Assembly (NCBI RefSeq): GCF_010731655.1
Contig: NZ_AP022619.1
Coordinates: 3,162,001-3,226,000, forward strand
From: Mycobacterium paraseoulense
Lineage (GTDB): Bacteria; Actinomycetota; Actinomycetes; Mycobacteriales; Mycobacteriaceae
Direction of reading: 5' to 3'
DNA: 64,000 bases
Shown here: positions 8,658 to 16,530 of the stretch, one piece after another
Numbering within the stretch: the stretch's first letter is position 1
Layout of the letters: each line of letters opens with the position of its first letter
Notes under the pieces: generated by a model
What the model saw: the letters and a program-made list of their open reading frames with translations, nothing else
Database searches by the model: none
What the model was told of the DNA's origin: nothing
Made by a program: the position numbers and the translations under genes

Positions 8658-8848
8658 AGCAGAGTAGCCTCGGCGGTTCAGGGACGGAAGTACCTCAGCG
8701 AATCGCCAGCGTCGAGGCGGCGCTGCGCGCGCCTGACGATTGAGATGATCGGCAGCAATTCTCGAACCCAGCGGCATCGTCACGGGGCGAGCTCGTTGCG
8801 TGTTGGTGTAGCCGGTCTGGGAACCGGCAAGCCTTTCGGCGGCATGGC

Positions 8849-9082
8849 CTACGGTCGAATGCCGTATCCCTCGCCGTCGTCGGCCAGATAGGTGACGTCG
8901 TACCACCGCCTCGGCGGTTGGACGCCGGTGTCATACTCCTCGGTCGCGGTCGCCCGCTCGAGCCGAACGTCCGTCAGGCGCGGATTGTTCGCGCGGACAT
9001 AGTCTTCGAGCTCAGCCAGTAGCGCGTCGCCGGTCAGCGTCGTGTCCGCGAGCGCCCTCGCTTCGCGCTTCGCCCAACTCAC
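8849..9082 (-). CDS. small protein of unknown function
   Basis: A possible 77-residue protein that I do not recognise. Its composition looks protein-like (mixed charged and aromatic residues, C-terminal WYDVTYLADDGEGYGIRP) rather than the Arg/Ala-rich pattern of shadow frames. It starts at a GTG at 9080-9082 with no clear ribosome site, 48 bases after the small gene at 9131-9271, with which it may be cotranscribed. There are no membrane segments or known motifs. The bases from 8667 to 8848 hold the GMC oxidoreductase promoter region and nothing else I can recognise. Confidence 0.5.
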   Translation of the reverse strand: MSWAKREARALADTTLTGDALLAELEDYVRANNPRLTDVRLERATATEEYDTGVQPPRRWYDVTYLADDGEGYGIRP

Positions 9083-9130
9083 GCGTTACATCTTGCCCCG
9101 ACCGCTGTGGCCGGCAGCCGACGCGTGGGG

Positions 9131-9271
9131 TTAGGTGGCCATCCGCCCGTCGAGCATGATGCCCAGCCGGAGGGCGCCATCTCTTCGACGCACACCCTCG
9201 ATGCGCACCTCGATGTCTGGTCGCCGTGGCTTACCCGCGGTCGATGTGGCCGGGTTGTCGAAGGTGATCAT
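9131..9271 (-). CDS. 46-residue small protein with strong ribosome site
   Basis: A 46-codon frame running from the ATG at 9269-9271 to a TAA. It is preceded by GAGAGGAG eight bases upstream, one of the best Shine-Dalgarno sequences nearby. The product is basic and soluble: an N-terminal MITFDNPATSTAGKPRRPD, then a compact segment with IEVRIEGVRRRDG and LRLGIMLDG that could form beta strands. I do not recognise the family. It lies downstream of the DUF4185 gene on the same strand and may be its own transcription unit, since two direct repeats lie in front of it. Confidence 0.55.
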   Translation of the reverse strand: MITFDNPATSTAGKPRRPDIEVRIEGVRRRDGALRLGIMLDGRMAT

Positions 9272-9303
9272 CGTCGATCTCCTCTCTCACTAGGCCCCCG
9301 CTT

Positions 9304-9348
9304 TATTCAGGGTGCGACACGTATACCGACTATTCGGGGTGCGACACG
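9304..9348. repeat. two 18-bp direct repeats before the small gene
   Basis: TATTCrGGGTGCGACACG occurs at 9304-9321 and 9331-9348 with one mismatch and a 27-bp period, filling the space between the DUF4185 stop and the 46-residue gene. The sites could bind a regulator in tandem or be a remnant repeat. Confidence 0.6.
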
Positions 9349-9355
9349 GTCACGA

Positions 9356-10831
9356 TTAGGGCAAGACGGTGTGCATCAGCATCACGTCGTATGCCGACCA
9401 CAGCGACAGGTTGAAGTACAGATCCCGGCCCGACGACCACGGATGGATCATCGGCGCGTAGATGCCGCCGGGCATCGAGAACGACGACACCAGCGGTTGC
9501 TCCGGGCTCCACGGTCCCTGCGGGGCCGGCGCGGTGCGCGCGACCACGTCATTGCTGCCGCCGTTGGTGTAGAGCACCAGGTATTGCTTGAGGTAGTTGT
9601 TGTACTGGGCGGACATTTCGCCCACTGGGCCCGGGAAGATCGGCGTCGCCGCACCCGGATTGTTCGGGACCCAGCGGCCGCCGTTGTCGCCGTTCCAGTA
9701 CTGGTACTTGGTGAGGTCGGGCAGCTGGCCGGGTGGCACCCGCGACAGGAAGGCCGCGCCACCGCGCCCCGACGGGGTCCCGAACTGATAGAGGTAACCG
9801 TCGTTGCCCTTCATGAACGCACCCATTTGGAAGTTCTCGTTGCCGGGGGTGAACCCGGCTCCCGGGATGGCGTCCGCCGAGGCCGTACGGATGGAGGTGG
9901 GAAAAATCCCCCAGTTCTGACCGTTGTCATTGGACCTGGCGATGGCGGAGTAGTTCGTCGACCATTCGCCGTCGCGACCCCACTGCCGGATCGACATGTA
10001 GCTCATGTACTGCGTCCGGCCGATCGAGATGCCGGCGGTCGGAATGATCCCCGTCTCGTGCGCTGCCTTGTGGATGGTGTTGACGACCTGCTTGGACAGG
10101 CTCGGCGCCCACACGGGTGAACCGGAGTACCGGTCGTTGGGGACGCCTTCGGCGATGTGGATCCCGTGCGAGAGATCACGGTCCGAGCTGCGGAAGAGCG
10201 TGTTGTAGCGCCACTGCTGGCCCTTGACTTTGCAGTAGCCGAAGGTGTCACCGAAGGCCATGAGCACTTGGCGGTTCACCGGATCGCCGTTGTCCCAAGC
10301 AATTCCGAGGTCGGTGCCGGAGATGCTGAAACGCTGCAGGGTCTTGTTCGGGCCGTCAGGTCCGGTCACCCAGTCGACCAGCGACGTCGGCGCACCCGCG
10401 ATCGAGGGGGGCGGTGCCGGCGCGGGTTGCGGCGGCGGGACGGGGGCCGCGTTGGGCTGCAGCTGACCGGCGTTCGGCGGTTGCGCAAGCCCGGGGACGG
10501 GCGGATTGGGCCCGGGCGGCAGCACCTCCGCCTGCGGTCTCATCGGGGCGACCTGCCGGGGGACCGCCGGCTTGAGGAAGGACGAGATCAGCGGCCCCAG
10601 CCTCGGCAGCGGCGCCTGGTCGTTGGTGTGGCTGGGTCTGCGGCCGGTGGGCGGTTGGACAACCGGCTGGGGCGCGGGCATCGCGGGCGGCGCGGCCGGC
10701 GGTTCGACGTTCGCTTCCGGCGCGCCACACGGGGTGGCATTGGCCGACGGCGCCGGCCCGACCACGTAGACGAGTCCGACAGCGGCCGCCGAAGCCATCG
10801 AGAGCGACACACTTCGCAGAATCGCCGACAT
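9356..10831 (-). CDS. secreted DUF4185 protein, possible endo-D-arabinanase
   Basis: A 491-residue exported protein. Residues 1-33 are a signal peptide ending near PSANA. Residues 40-145 form a low-complexity Pro/Ala linker, and from about residue 150 the DUF4185 domain follows (FGDTFGYCKV, MSYMSIRQWG, YNNYLKQYLVLYTNG, YAPMIHPWSSG). DUF4185 proteins of mycobacteria were reported as endo-D-arabinanases of glycoside hydrolase family GH183 (from memory). A role in trimming arabinogalactan or lipoarabinomannan outside the membrane is therefore likely but not shown. The ATG start follows AAAGGTG. The gene is monocistronic and divergent from the transporter at 11156. Confidence 0.85.
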   Translation of the reverse strand: MSAILRSVSLSMASAAAVGLVYVVGPAPSANATPCGAPEANVEPPAAPPAMPAPQPVVQPPTGRRPSHTNDQAPLPRLGPLISSFLKPAVPRQVAPMRPQAEVLPPGPNPPVPGLAQPPNAGQLQPNAAPVPPPQPAPAPPPSIAGAPTSLVDWVTGPDGPNKTLQRFSISGTDLGIAWDNGDPVNRQVLMAFGDTFGYCKVKGQQWRYNTLFRSSDRDLSHGIHIAEGVPNDRYSGSPVWAPSLSKQVVNTIHKAAHETGIIPTAGISIGRTQYMSYMSIRQWGRDGEWSTNYSAIARSNDNGQNWGIFPTSIRTASADAIPGAGFTPGNENFQMGAFMKGNDGYLYQFGTPSGRGGAAFLSRVPPGQLPDLTKYQYWNGDNGGRWVPNNPGAATPIFPGPVGEMSAQYNNYLKQYLVLYTNGGSNDVVARTAPAPQGPWSPEQPLVSSFSMPGGIYAPMIHPWSSGRDLYFNLSLWSAYDVMLMHTVLP

Positions 10832-11155
10832 GTAACACCTTTCGAGCGGCAGGACACCGCATTGACGTCCGCAGTTGGCTCATGTGACGATAGTTATCAG
10901 CGCGTCTGTTGTGACTAGTGATGCGACGATAGGTACGCATCCGTGACCGTGTCGAAACCCAGCCGGTAGCCCCATCCTCTTGCGTTTTTGCCGGTCAGCC
11001 CCCTGGCTCCGGCTCACGACGCGGCATCTCCGGCAGCTTCAACGGCACATCGGGCGCCAGCCGAACACCGTGCGTCGAGCGCTGGAGCCAGGTACGCTCC
11101 CATCCGCCAGCGCACCCGGCGCCCTGGCTGCGCGGCCCGCCAAGGAGGGCGACCG
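10832..11155. other. divergent intergenic region with a 12-bp direct repeat
   Basis: This 324-base region separates the DUF4185 and transporter genes. ATGTGACGATAG (10882-10893) and ATGCGACGATAG (10921-10932) are direct repeats 39 bases apart, near the likely promoter of the DUF4185 gene. I see no gene here. A frame open from 10988 into the transporter is rejected as its start. Confidence 0.4.
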
Positions 11156-12568
11156 ATGAGTGTGCGTAATGACCTGGGCCGCAAGCTGTTCCAAAGCAAG
11201 GCCTACCTAGGCCGCGTGGTCGCAGCGTCTATGGCCGGCACGGTCGTGGAATGGTACGAATTCTTCCTGTACGGCACCGCCGCAACGTTGGTCTTCAGCA
11301 AAGTGTTCTTTCCCCGGGGCGGCAACGAGCTCGACGCCATCCTTGCCGCTTTCGTGACCTACGCGGTGGGCTTCGCCGCCCGCCCGCTCGGCGGCATGGT
11401 GTTCGGCCAGCTCGGCGACCGGCACGGCCGAAAGAAGCTGTTGCAGCTCAGCCTGCTGCTGGTCGGTGTCTCCACATTCGCGATGGGCTGCCTGCCCACC
11501 TACGCCCAGATCGGCTACTGGGCTCCCGCGTTGCTGGTGGTGCTGCGTTTCGTCCAGGGCTTCGCCGTCGGCGGCGAGTGGGGCGGGGCCATCCTGCTGG
11601 TCGCCGAGCACAGCCCGAAATCCAGCCGCGGCTTCTGGGCCAGCTGGCCGCAGGCCGGCGTGCCGGGTGGAAACATGCTGGCCACCGTCGTGCTGCTGGT
11701 GCTCACCTCGACGCTCTCGGACGCGGCGTTCCTGAGCTGGGGCTGGCGCATCGGATTCTGGCTGTCCGCGGTCGTCGTTCTGATCGGTTACTACATCCGC
11801 ACCAAGGTGACGGACGCACCGATCTTCTACGAAGCGCAGCGCCAGGACGACCTCGTCGATTCCACCCGGGTAGGCGTGGTCGAGGTGCTAAAGCATTATC
11901 CGCGTGGAGTTTTCACCGCCATGGGCATGCGGGTCGGCGAGAACACCATGTACTACCTCGTCGTCACCTTCTCCATCACGTATCTGAAGGTCCACGTGCA
12001 CGCCGACACCAAAACCATCCTGTGGTGGCTGCTGGCCGCGCACGCCGTCCACTTCGCCGTCATCCCGCTGGCCGGGGGTCTCAGTGACCGATTGGGCAGG
12101 CGGCCAATCTATTTCATCGGCGCGATCAGCGCCTGCACCTGGGGCTTCTTCGCCTTCCCGATGATGAACAGCGGGCGCAACGCCGTCATCATGTCGGCGA
12201 TCGTGATCGGATTGGTCTTCCACGGCCTGATGTACGCGGTTCAGCCGGCGGCGATGGCCGAGATGTTTCCCACCCGCATGCGGTATTCGGGGGTGTCGCT
12301 CGGTTATCAGGTCACCTCGATCGTGGCCGGTTCGCTGGCACCGATCATCGCGGTTCGCCTGCTCGAGACCTACCGATCCGCGGTACCCATCGCGTGGTAC
12401 CTGGCCGCCACCGCGGCGGTGAGCGCGGTGTCCGTCGTCGCCGCCGCCGAGACGAAGGGCATCGACCTGGCCGCCGTCGACCTGGCCGACGCCCACAAAC
12501 GCCGGGCTGTTCGGGCGCTTGAATCGGGCGGCCCCGGGCCCACTGAGCTCGCAGAGGGCGCCATTTGA
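11156..12568 (+). CDS. MHS-type major facilitator transporter
   Basis: A 470-residue integral membrane protein of the metabolite:H+ symporter branch of the MFS, with about 12 membrane segments. The diagnostic loop FGQLGDRHGRKK lies between segments 2 and 3, and LSDRLGRRPIYF repeats it in the second half. Members import organic acids, betaines or shikimate-like compounds with protons; the substrate here is unknown. The ATG at 11156 is chosen because AAGGAGGG lies seven bases upstream; earlier in-frame codons give a non-membrane Arg/Ala-rich extension. A probable terminator follows at 12711-12739. Confidence 0.92.
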   Translation: MSVRNDLGRKLFQSKAYLGRVVAASMAGTVVEWYEFFLYGTAATLVFSKVFFPRGGNELDAILAAFVTYAVGFAARPLGGMVFGQLGDRHGRKKLLQLSLLLVGVSTFAMGCLPTYAQIGYWAPALLVVLRFVQGFAVGGEWGGAILLVAEHSPKSSRGFWASWPQAGVPGGNMLATVVLLVLTSTLSDAAFLSWGWRIGFWLSAVVVLIGYYIRTKVTDAPIFYEAQRQDDLVDSTRVGVVEVLKHYPRGVFTAMGMRVGENTMYYLVVTFSITYLKVHVHADTKTILWWLLAAHAVHFAVIPLAGGLSDRLGRRPIYFIGAISACTWGFFAFPMMNSGRNAVIMSAIVIGLVFHGLMYAVQPAAMAEMFPTRMRYSGVSLGYQVTSIVAGSLAPIIAVRLLETYRSAVPIAWYLAATAAVSAVSVVAAAETKGIDLAAVDLADAHKRRAVRALESGGPGPTELAEGAI

Positions 12569-12710
12569 ACCGTGCGCGCGGACCCGACACCGGCGCCCCT
12601 GGTTCGGTTTGGCGCGGCATTGAGGTGAGTCCGCATGTTTGTCTGCCGCTGTACGGGGCAATGTTCCATAAGAGGCGCACGCGTCGGCCGGCCTTCGCGT
12701 CCGCCTAGGT

Positions 12711-12739
12711 CCCGTCGGTTCAGCCCGAGAGCCGACGGG
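12711..12739 (+). terminator. hairpin after the MHS transporter
   Basis: CCCGTCGG at 12711-12718 pairs with CCGACGGG at 12732-12739 across a 13-base loop. No U-tract follows, as is common in mycobacteria. It lies between the transporter and the thiolase operon; TTGACC at about 12763 could be the -35 box of the thiolase promoter. Confidence 0.45.
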
Positions 12740-12817
12740 GCCGCCCGCTTTGGGGCACCCTATTGACCGTGGGCCGCCGAAGGATACGCCGCAACGACGA
12801 GGCCATCCAGGAGTAGC

Positions 12818-14053
12818 GTGCGGCGTATGGATGGCTCGGCCGACGTGTGGATTCTGGGCGGTTGGCAGACCGATTTCGCCCGCAACCTCAGCAAAGAGGG
12901 CCGCGACTTCGCCGCCCTGACCATGGAAATCGTCGAAGGCACGCTCGCCTCGGCCAAGGTCAACGCCGCCGACATCGAAGTGATCCACGTCGCGAACGCC
13001 TTCGGCGAGATGTTCGCTCGCCAGGGTCACCTCGGGGCGATGCCGGCGACGGTCTGCGCCGACCTTTGGGACATTCCGGCCTCCCGGCACGAGGCGGCGT
13101 GCGCGTCCGGGAGCATCGCGGTGCTGTCCGCGATGGCCGATCTGCGGTCGGGCACCTACCGCACCGCGCTGGTAGTGGGGACCGAACTCGAGAAGACCGT
13201 GCCCGGCGACACCGCGGCCCAGCACCTGGGTGCGGCGGCGTGGACGGGTCACGAGGGTACACGGGCGCGGTACCTGTGGCCGTCGATGTTCGCTGAGGTC
13301 GCCGACGAATACGACCGGCGCTACGGCCTGGACGATGCACACCTGCGCGCCATCGCACAGTTGAACTTCGCGAACGCGCGGCGCAACCCCAACGCCCAGA
13401 CCCGCGCATGGACGGTCCCCGACCCCATCACGGACGACGACGCCACCAACCCGGTCACCGAGGGCCGGCTACGGCGCTTCGACTGCAGCCAAATGACCGA
13501 CGGCGCCGCGGGATTGGTGTTGGTCGGCGACGCCTATCTGCGCGACCACCCCGGTGCGCGGCCTATCGGCCGCATCGAGGGCTGGGGACACCGGACCGTG
13601 GGGTTGGGGCTGCGGCAGAAGCTGGACCGCGCGGCGGACGACCCCTACATCCTTCCGCACGTGCGGGCGGCGGTCCACGACGCGCTGCGGCGCGCCCGGC
13701 TGACCCTCGAGGACCTCGACGGCTACGAGGTGCACGACTGTTTCACCCCCAGCGAATACCTGGCCATCGACCACATCGGACTGACCGGGCCCGGTGAGTC
13801 GTGGAAGGCCATCGAAAACGGCGAGATCGAGATCGGCGGCCGGCTGCCGATCAATCCCAGCGGCGGCCTCATCGGCGGCGGCCACCCGGTGGGGGCCTCC
13901 GGCGTGCGCATGCTGCTCGACGCGGCCAAGCAGGTCAGCGGCGCGGCCGGCGAATACCAGGTCGAGGGGGCCAAGACGTTCGGCACCCTGAACTTCGGCG
14001 GCAGCACCGCCACCACCGTGAGTTTCGTTGTCGGCGCGGCAGAAGGGGTGTGA
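12818..14053 (+). CDS. acetyl-CoA acetyltransferase/SCP2-type thiolase (Rv0914c-like)
   Basis: A 411-residue thiolase-fold enzyme. It has the nucleophilic cysteine in EAACASGS, the histidine of VHDCFTPSEY and the C-terminal GGGHPVGASG, so all catalytic elements are present and it should cleave or form 3-ketoacyl-CoA. The acceptor is unknown; M. tuberculosis Rv0914c is the apparent counterpart (from memory). AGGAG at 12809-12813 precedes two possible starts, a GTG at 12818 (4 bases away) and an ATG at 12827 (13 bases); the GTG is chosen on spacing. It is the first gene of a tightly coupled operon with the carotenoid oxygenase and a VOC protein. Confidence 0.9.
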   Translation: MRRMDGSADVWILGGWQTDFARNLSKEGRDFAALTMEIVEGTLASAKVNAADIEVIHVANAFGEMFARQGHLGAMPATVCADLWDIPASRHEAACASGSIAVLSAMADLRSGTYRTALVVGTELEKTVPGDTAAQHLGAAAWTGHEGTRARYLWPSMFAEVADEYDRRYGLDDAHLRAIAQLNFANARRNPNAQTRAWTVPDPITDDDATNPVTEGRLRRFDCSQMTDGAAGLVLVGDAYLRDHPGARPIGRIEGWGHRTVGLGLRQKLDRAADDPYILPHVRAAVHDALRRARLTLEDLDGYEVHDCFTPSEYLAIDHIGLTGPGESWKAIENGEIEIGGRLPINPSGGLIGGGHPVGASGVRMLLDAAKQVSGAAGEYQVEGAKTFGTLNFGGSTATTVSFVVGAAEGV

Positions 14054-14054
14054 G

Positions 14055-15569
14055 ATGGACGTGGAGATCGTCGGCAAGTTCCTGTCCACACTGCCCGAAG
14101 ACGACGACCACCCCTACCGGACCGGGCCGTGGCGTCCCCAGACCACCGAATGGGACGCCGACGACCTCACCGCCGTGGAAGGCGACGTCCCGCGCGACCT
14201 GGATGGCATCTACCTGCGCAACACCGAAAACCCGCTACACCCCGCGCTGAAGACCTATCACCCGTTCGACGGCGACGGCATGGTGCACATCGTCGGCTTC
14301 CGTGACGGAAAAGCCTTCTACCGCAACCGGTTTGTCCGCACCGACGGCTTCCTGGCGGAAAACGAGGCGGGCGGGCCGCTGTGGCCGGGGCTGGCCGAGC
14401 CCGTGCAGTTGGCCAAGCGCGCGGACGGCTGGGGCGCCCGCACCCGGATGAAGGACGCGTCGAGCACCGACGTCATCGTGCACCGCGGCGTCGCGCTGAC
14501 CAGCTTCTACCAGTGCGGCGACCTCTACCGGGTCGACCCGCACTCGGGTGAAACGCTGGGCAAGGAGACCTGGAACGGGCGCTTCCCGACCGATTGGGGC
14601 GTGTCCGCGCATCCGAAGGTGGACAGCAAAACCGGCGAACTGCTGTTCTTCAACTACAGCAAGCGGGACCCGTTCATGCGCTACGGCGTGGTCGACGGGA
14701 ACGGCGAGCTGGTCCACTATGTGGACGTCCCGCTGCCCGGGCCGCGGCTGCCGCACGACATGGCGTTCACCGAAAACTACGTGATTCTCAATGACTTTCC
14801 GTTGTTCTGGGACCCGGTCCTGCTCGAGCAGGACGTGCACCTACCGCGCTTCTACCCGGATATGCCGTCACGCTTCGCGGTCCTGCCCCGCCGCGGCGGC
14901 ACCCAAGACATTCGATGGTTCGAGGCCGACCCCACGTTCGTGCTGCACTTCGTCAACGCCTACGAGGACGGTGACGAGATCGTGCTCGACGGTTTCTTCG
15001 AGGGCGACCCTTCGCCGGTTGACAACGGTGGGTCAAAGTGGGACAAGCTGTTTCGGTTCCTGGCGCTGGATCGTCTGCAGTCGCGGCTGCACCGATGGCG
15101 GTTCAACCTGGCCACCGGTGCCGTGCACGAGGAGCGGCTGTCGGAGTCCATCACCGAGTTCGGCACCATCAACCCCGACTACGCCGCGGGCAATTACCGC
15201 TACGCCTATGCCGCCACCGGCAAACCGGGCTGGTTCCTGTTCGACGGGCTGGTCAAACACGATCTGCGCACCGGGAGCCAGCAGGAATTCTCCTTCGGTG
15301 ACGGGATCTATGGAAGCGAGACGGCGATGGCGCCGCGGGTGGGTTCGACCGGTGAGGACGACGGCTACCTGGTCACGCTGGCCACCGATATGAACACTGA
15401 TGCCTCGTATTGCCTGGTCTTCGACGCCGGGCGTCTCGCCGACGGTCCGGTGTGCAAACTGCAACTGCCGGAGCGGATTTCCAGTGGCACGCATTCGACG
15501 TGGGCACCCGGCGAACAGCTGCGGCGCTGGGAAACCGCGGAGTCGGCGGCCGGCGCGGTGGGGTTGTGA
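14055..15569 (+). CDS. carotenoid oxygenase family protein (Rv0913c-like)
   Basis: A 504-residue seven-bladed-propeller non-haem iron oxygenase that cleaves a double bond of carotenoids, apocarotenoids or stilbenoid compounds with O2. Four candidate iron ligands are visible in order: AHPKVD, LPHDMAF, LHFVNAYEDG and GTHSTWAPGE. The ATG at 14055 is one base after the thiolase stop (TGAGATG), so the two genes are almost certainly coupled. The pairing with a thiolase and a VOC protein suggests breakdown of a conjugated isoprenoid or aromatic substrate followed by acyl-CoA chemistry (inference). Confidence 0.93.
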   Translation: MDVEIVGKFLSTLPEDDDHPYRTGPWRPQTTEWDADDLTAVEGDVPRDLDGIYLRNTENPLHPALKTYHPFDGDGMVHIVGFRDGKAFYRNRFVRTDGFLAENEAGGPLWPGLAEPVQLAKRADGWGARTRMKDASSTDVIVHRGVALTSFYQCGDLYRVDPHSGETLGKETWNGRFPTDWGVSAHPKVDSKTGELLFFNYSKRDPFMRYGVVDGNGELVHYVDVPLPGPRLPHDMAFTENYVILNDFPLFWDPVLLEQDVHLPRFYPDMPSRFAVLPRRGGTQDIRWFEADPTFVLHFVNAYEDGDEIVLDGFFEGDPSPVDNGGSKWDKLFRFLALDRLQSRLHRWRFNLATGAVHEERLSESITEFGTINPDYAAGNYRYAYAATGKPGWFLFDGLVKHDLRTGSQQEFSFGDGIYGSETAMAPRVGSTGEDDGYLVTLATDMNTDASYCLVFDAGRLADGPVCKLQLPERISSGTHSTWAPGEQLRRWETAESAAGAVGL

Positions 15570-16051
15570 TGGACGGCAACAAGCCCCGGCGGCACACCCA
15601 CTGGCCGGCGCAGCTGGCGTCCATCGGCGGCATTCGCTTCGCACGCCGGTCGTCGAACTTTCAAGAGACGGTGCGGTTTTACCGCGAGCTGGTCGGGTTG
15701 CCGCTCTTCGAGACGTTCGGCGACAGCTACGGCAGCAACGGCGCGATCTTCGGCCTGCCCAGCTGGAACCTGACCCTGGAGATCGTGGAATCGGCCGAGC
15801 CCGTCGCGGTGGACCACCACGAACAGCTGTGCCTGTACTTCCCCGACCGGCAGGCGCAGCAGGGGGCGATCGCCCGTCTGCAGAAAGCGGGCATTCAACC
15901 CGTCGAACAGCACCCGTACTGGGAGGCGACGGGCGCGGTGACCTACCGCGACCCGGACGGCCGCGAAATCGTGTTCGCGCCCTTCGTCTTCGGCGTCAAC
16001 GAGCCGAGTGACAGCTCCGCCTCGGGGACGCACGAGTTTCCGGCGCAGTAG
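15569..16051 (+). CDS. VOC-family (glyoxalase/dioxygenase superfamily) protein
   Basis: A 160-residue vicinal-oxygen-chelate protein with paired beta-alpha-beta-beta-beta modules, from FARRSSNFQETVRFYRELVG to AVTYRDPDGREIVFAPF. Members are metal-dependent lyases, epimerases, dioxygenases or binding proteins. The ATG shares its A with the upstream TGA (TGATG), so translation is coupled to the carotenoid oxygenase; longer upstream in-frame readings lie inside that gene and are rejected. I do not recall a gene at this position in M. tuberculosis. Its end faces the Rv0912-like gene six bases away. Confidence 0.85.
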   Translation: MDGNKPRRHTHWPAQLASIGGIRFARRSSNFQETVRFYRELVGLPLFETFGDSYGSNGAIFGLPSWNLTLEIVESAEPVAVDHHEQLCLYFPDRQAQQGAIARLQKAGIQPVEQHPYWEATGAVTYRDPDGREIVFAPFVFGVNEPSDSSASGTHEFPAQ

Positions 16052-16056
16052 AAACC

Positions 16057-16491
16057 TCAGCGGCTGGAGCGACCGGAAGCCAGTGCCGCAATGACGGCCG
16101 CGATCGAGCACACCACCGCGCCGACGGCCGCGACCGCTCCGACGTACAGGCCATATTGCGCCGATACCGGCGGATTCACGTTGAGCTTGTAGTACCACGC
16201 CGTCAGCGCGACGATCAGCACCGAAATCACCAGTGCGGCAGCCGAAGCCATGCGGACCGCCAGGCCCCGGCCGACCATCGCCCCGGTCACCAGCAGCGTC
16301 GAGGACAACAGCACGATGAGCTGGCCGGCACCGAATCCCCGCGGGAGCTCCAGGTTGCCGTGAGCGCCCCCGATGGCGTTGGCCCAGCCGCCACCATTGA
16401 CCGCCGTGGTCAGCCACGGCAGCCACGCGCTGCCCGAGATCACCACCGCGAAAAACGCCACCAGCCAACCAGGACGCAGCCGGCGAGTCAT
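16057..16491 (-). CDS. four-helix membrane protein (Rv0912-like)
   Basis: A 144-residue integral membrane protein with four predicted segments: about residues 8-25, 50-72, 78-98 and 112-137. A loop rich in Gly and Asn (NGGGWANAIGGAHGN) follows the first helix. The family is a mycobacterial conserved membrane protein of unknown role, positioned as Rv0912 in M. tuberculosis. It starts at an ATG at 16489-16491 and is 40 bases downstream of the VOC gene on the same strand, possibly in one transcript. Confidence 0.8.
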   Translation of the reverse strand: MTRRLRPGWLVAFFAVVISGSAWLPWLTTAVNGGGWANAIGGAHGNLELPRGFGAGQLIVLLSSTLLVTGAMVGRGLAVRMASAAALVISVLIVALTAWYYKLNVNPPVSAQYGLYVGAVAAVGAVVCSIAAVIAALASGRSSR

Positions 16492-16530
16492 GTCAGCGAG
16501 ATTAGCCGACTCGGGACCGACCCGGGAACG

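Noticed and set aside
11888..13342. 484-codon minus-strand frame over the transporter and thiolase genes
   Set aside because: It spans two real genes and their intergenic region, and its composition is that of antisense GC-rich sequence.
16501..16520. ATTAGCCGACTCGGGA as another copy of the TetR inverted repeat
   Set aside because: Only one arm matches TTAGCCGA; the second arm is absent and the site is at an unrelated gene start.
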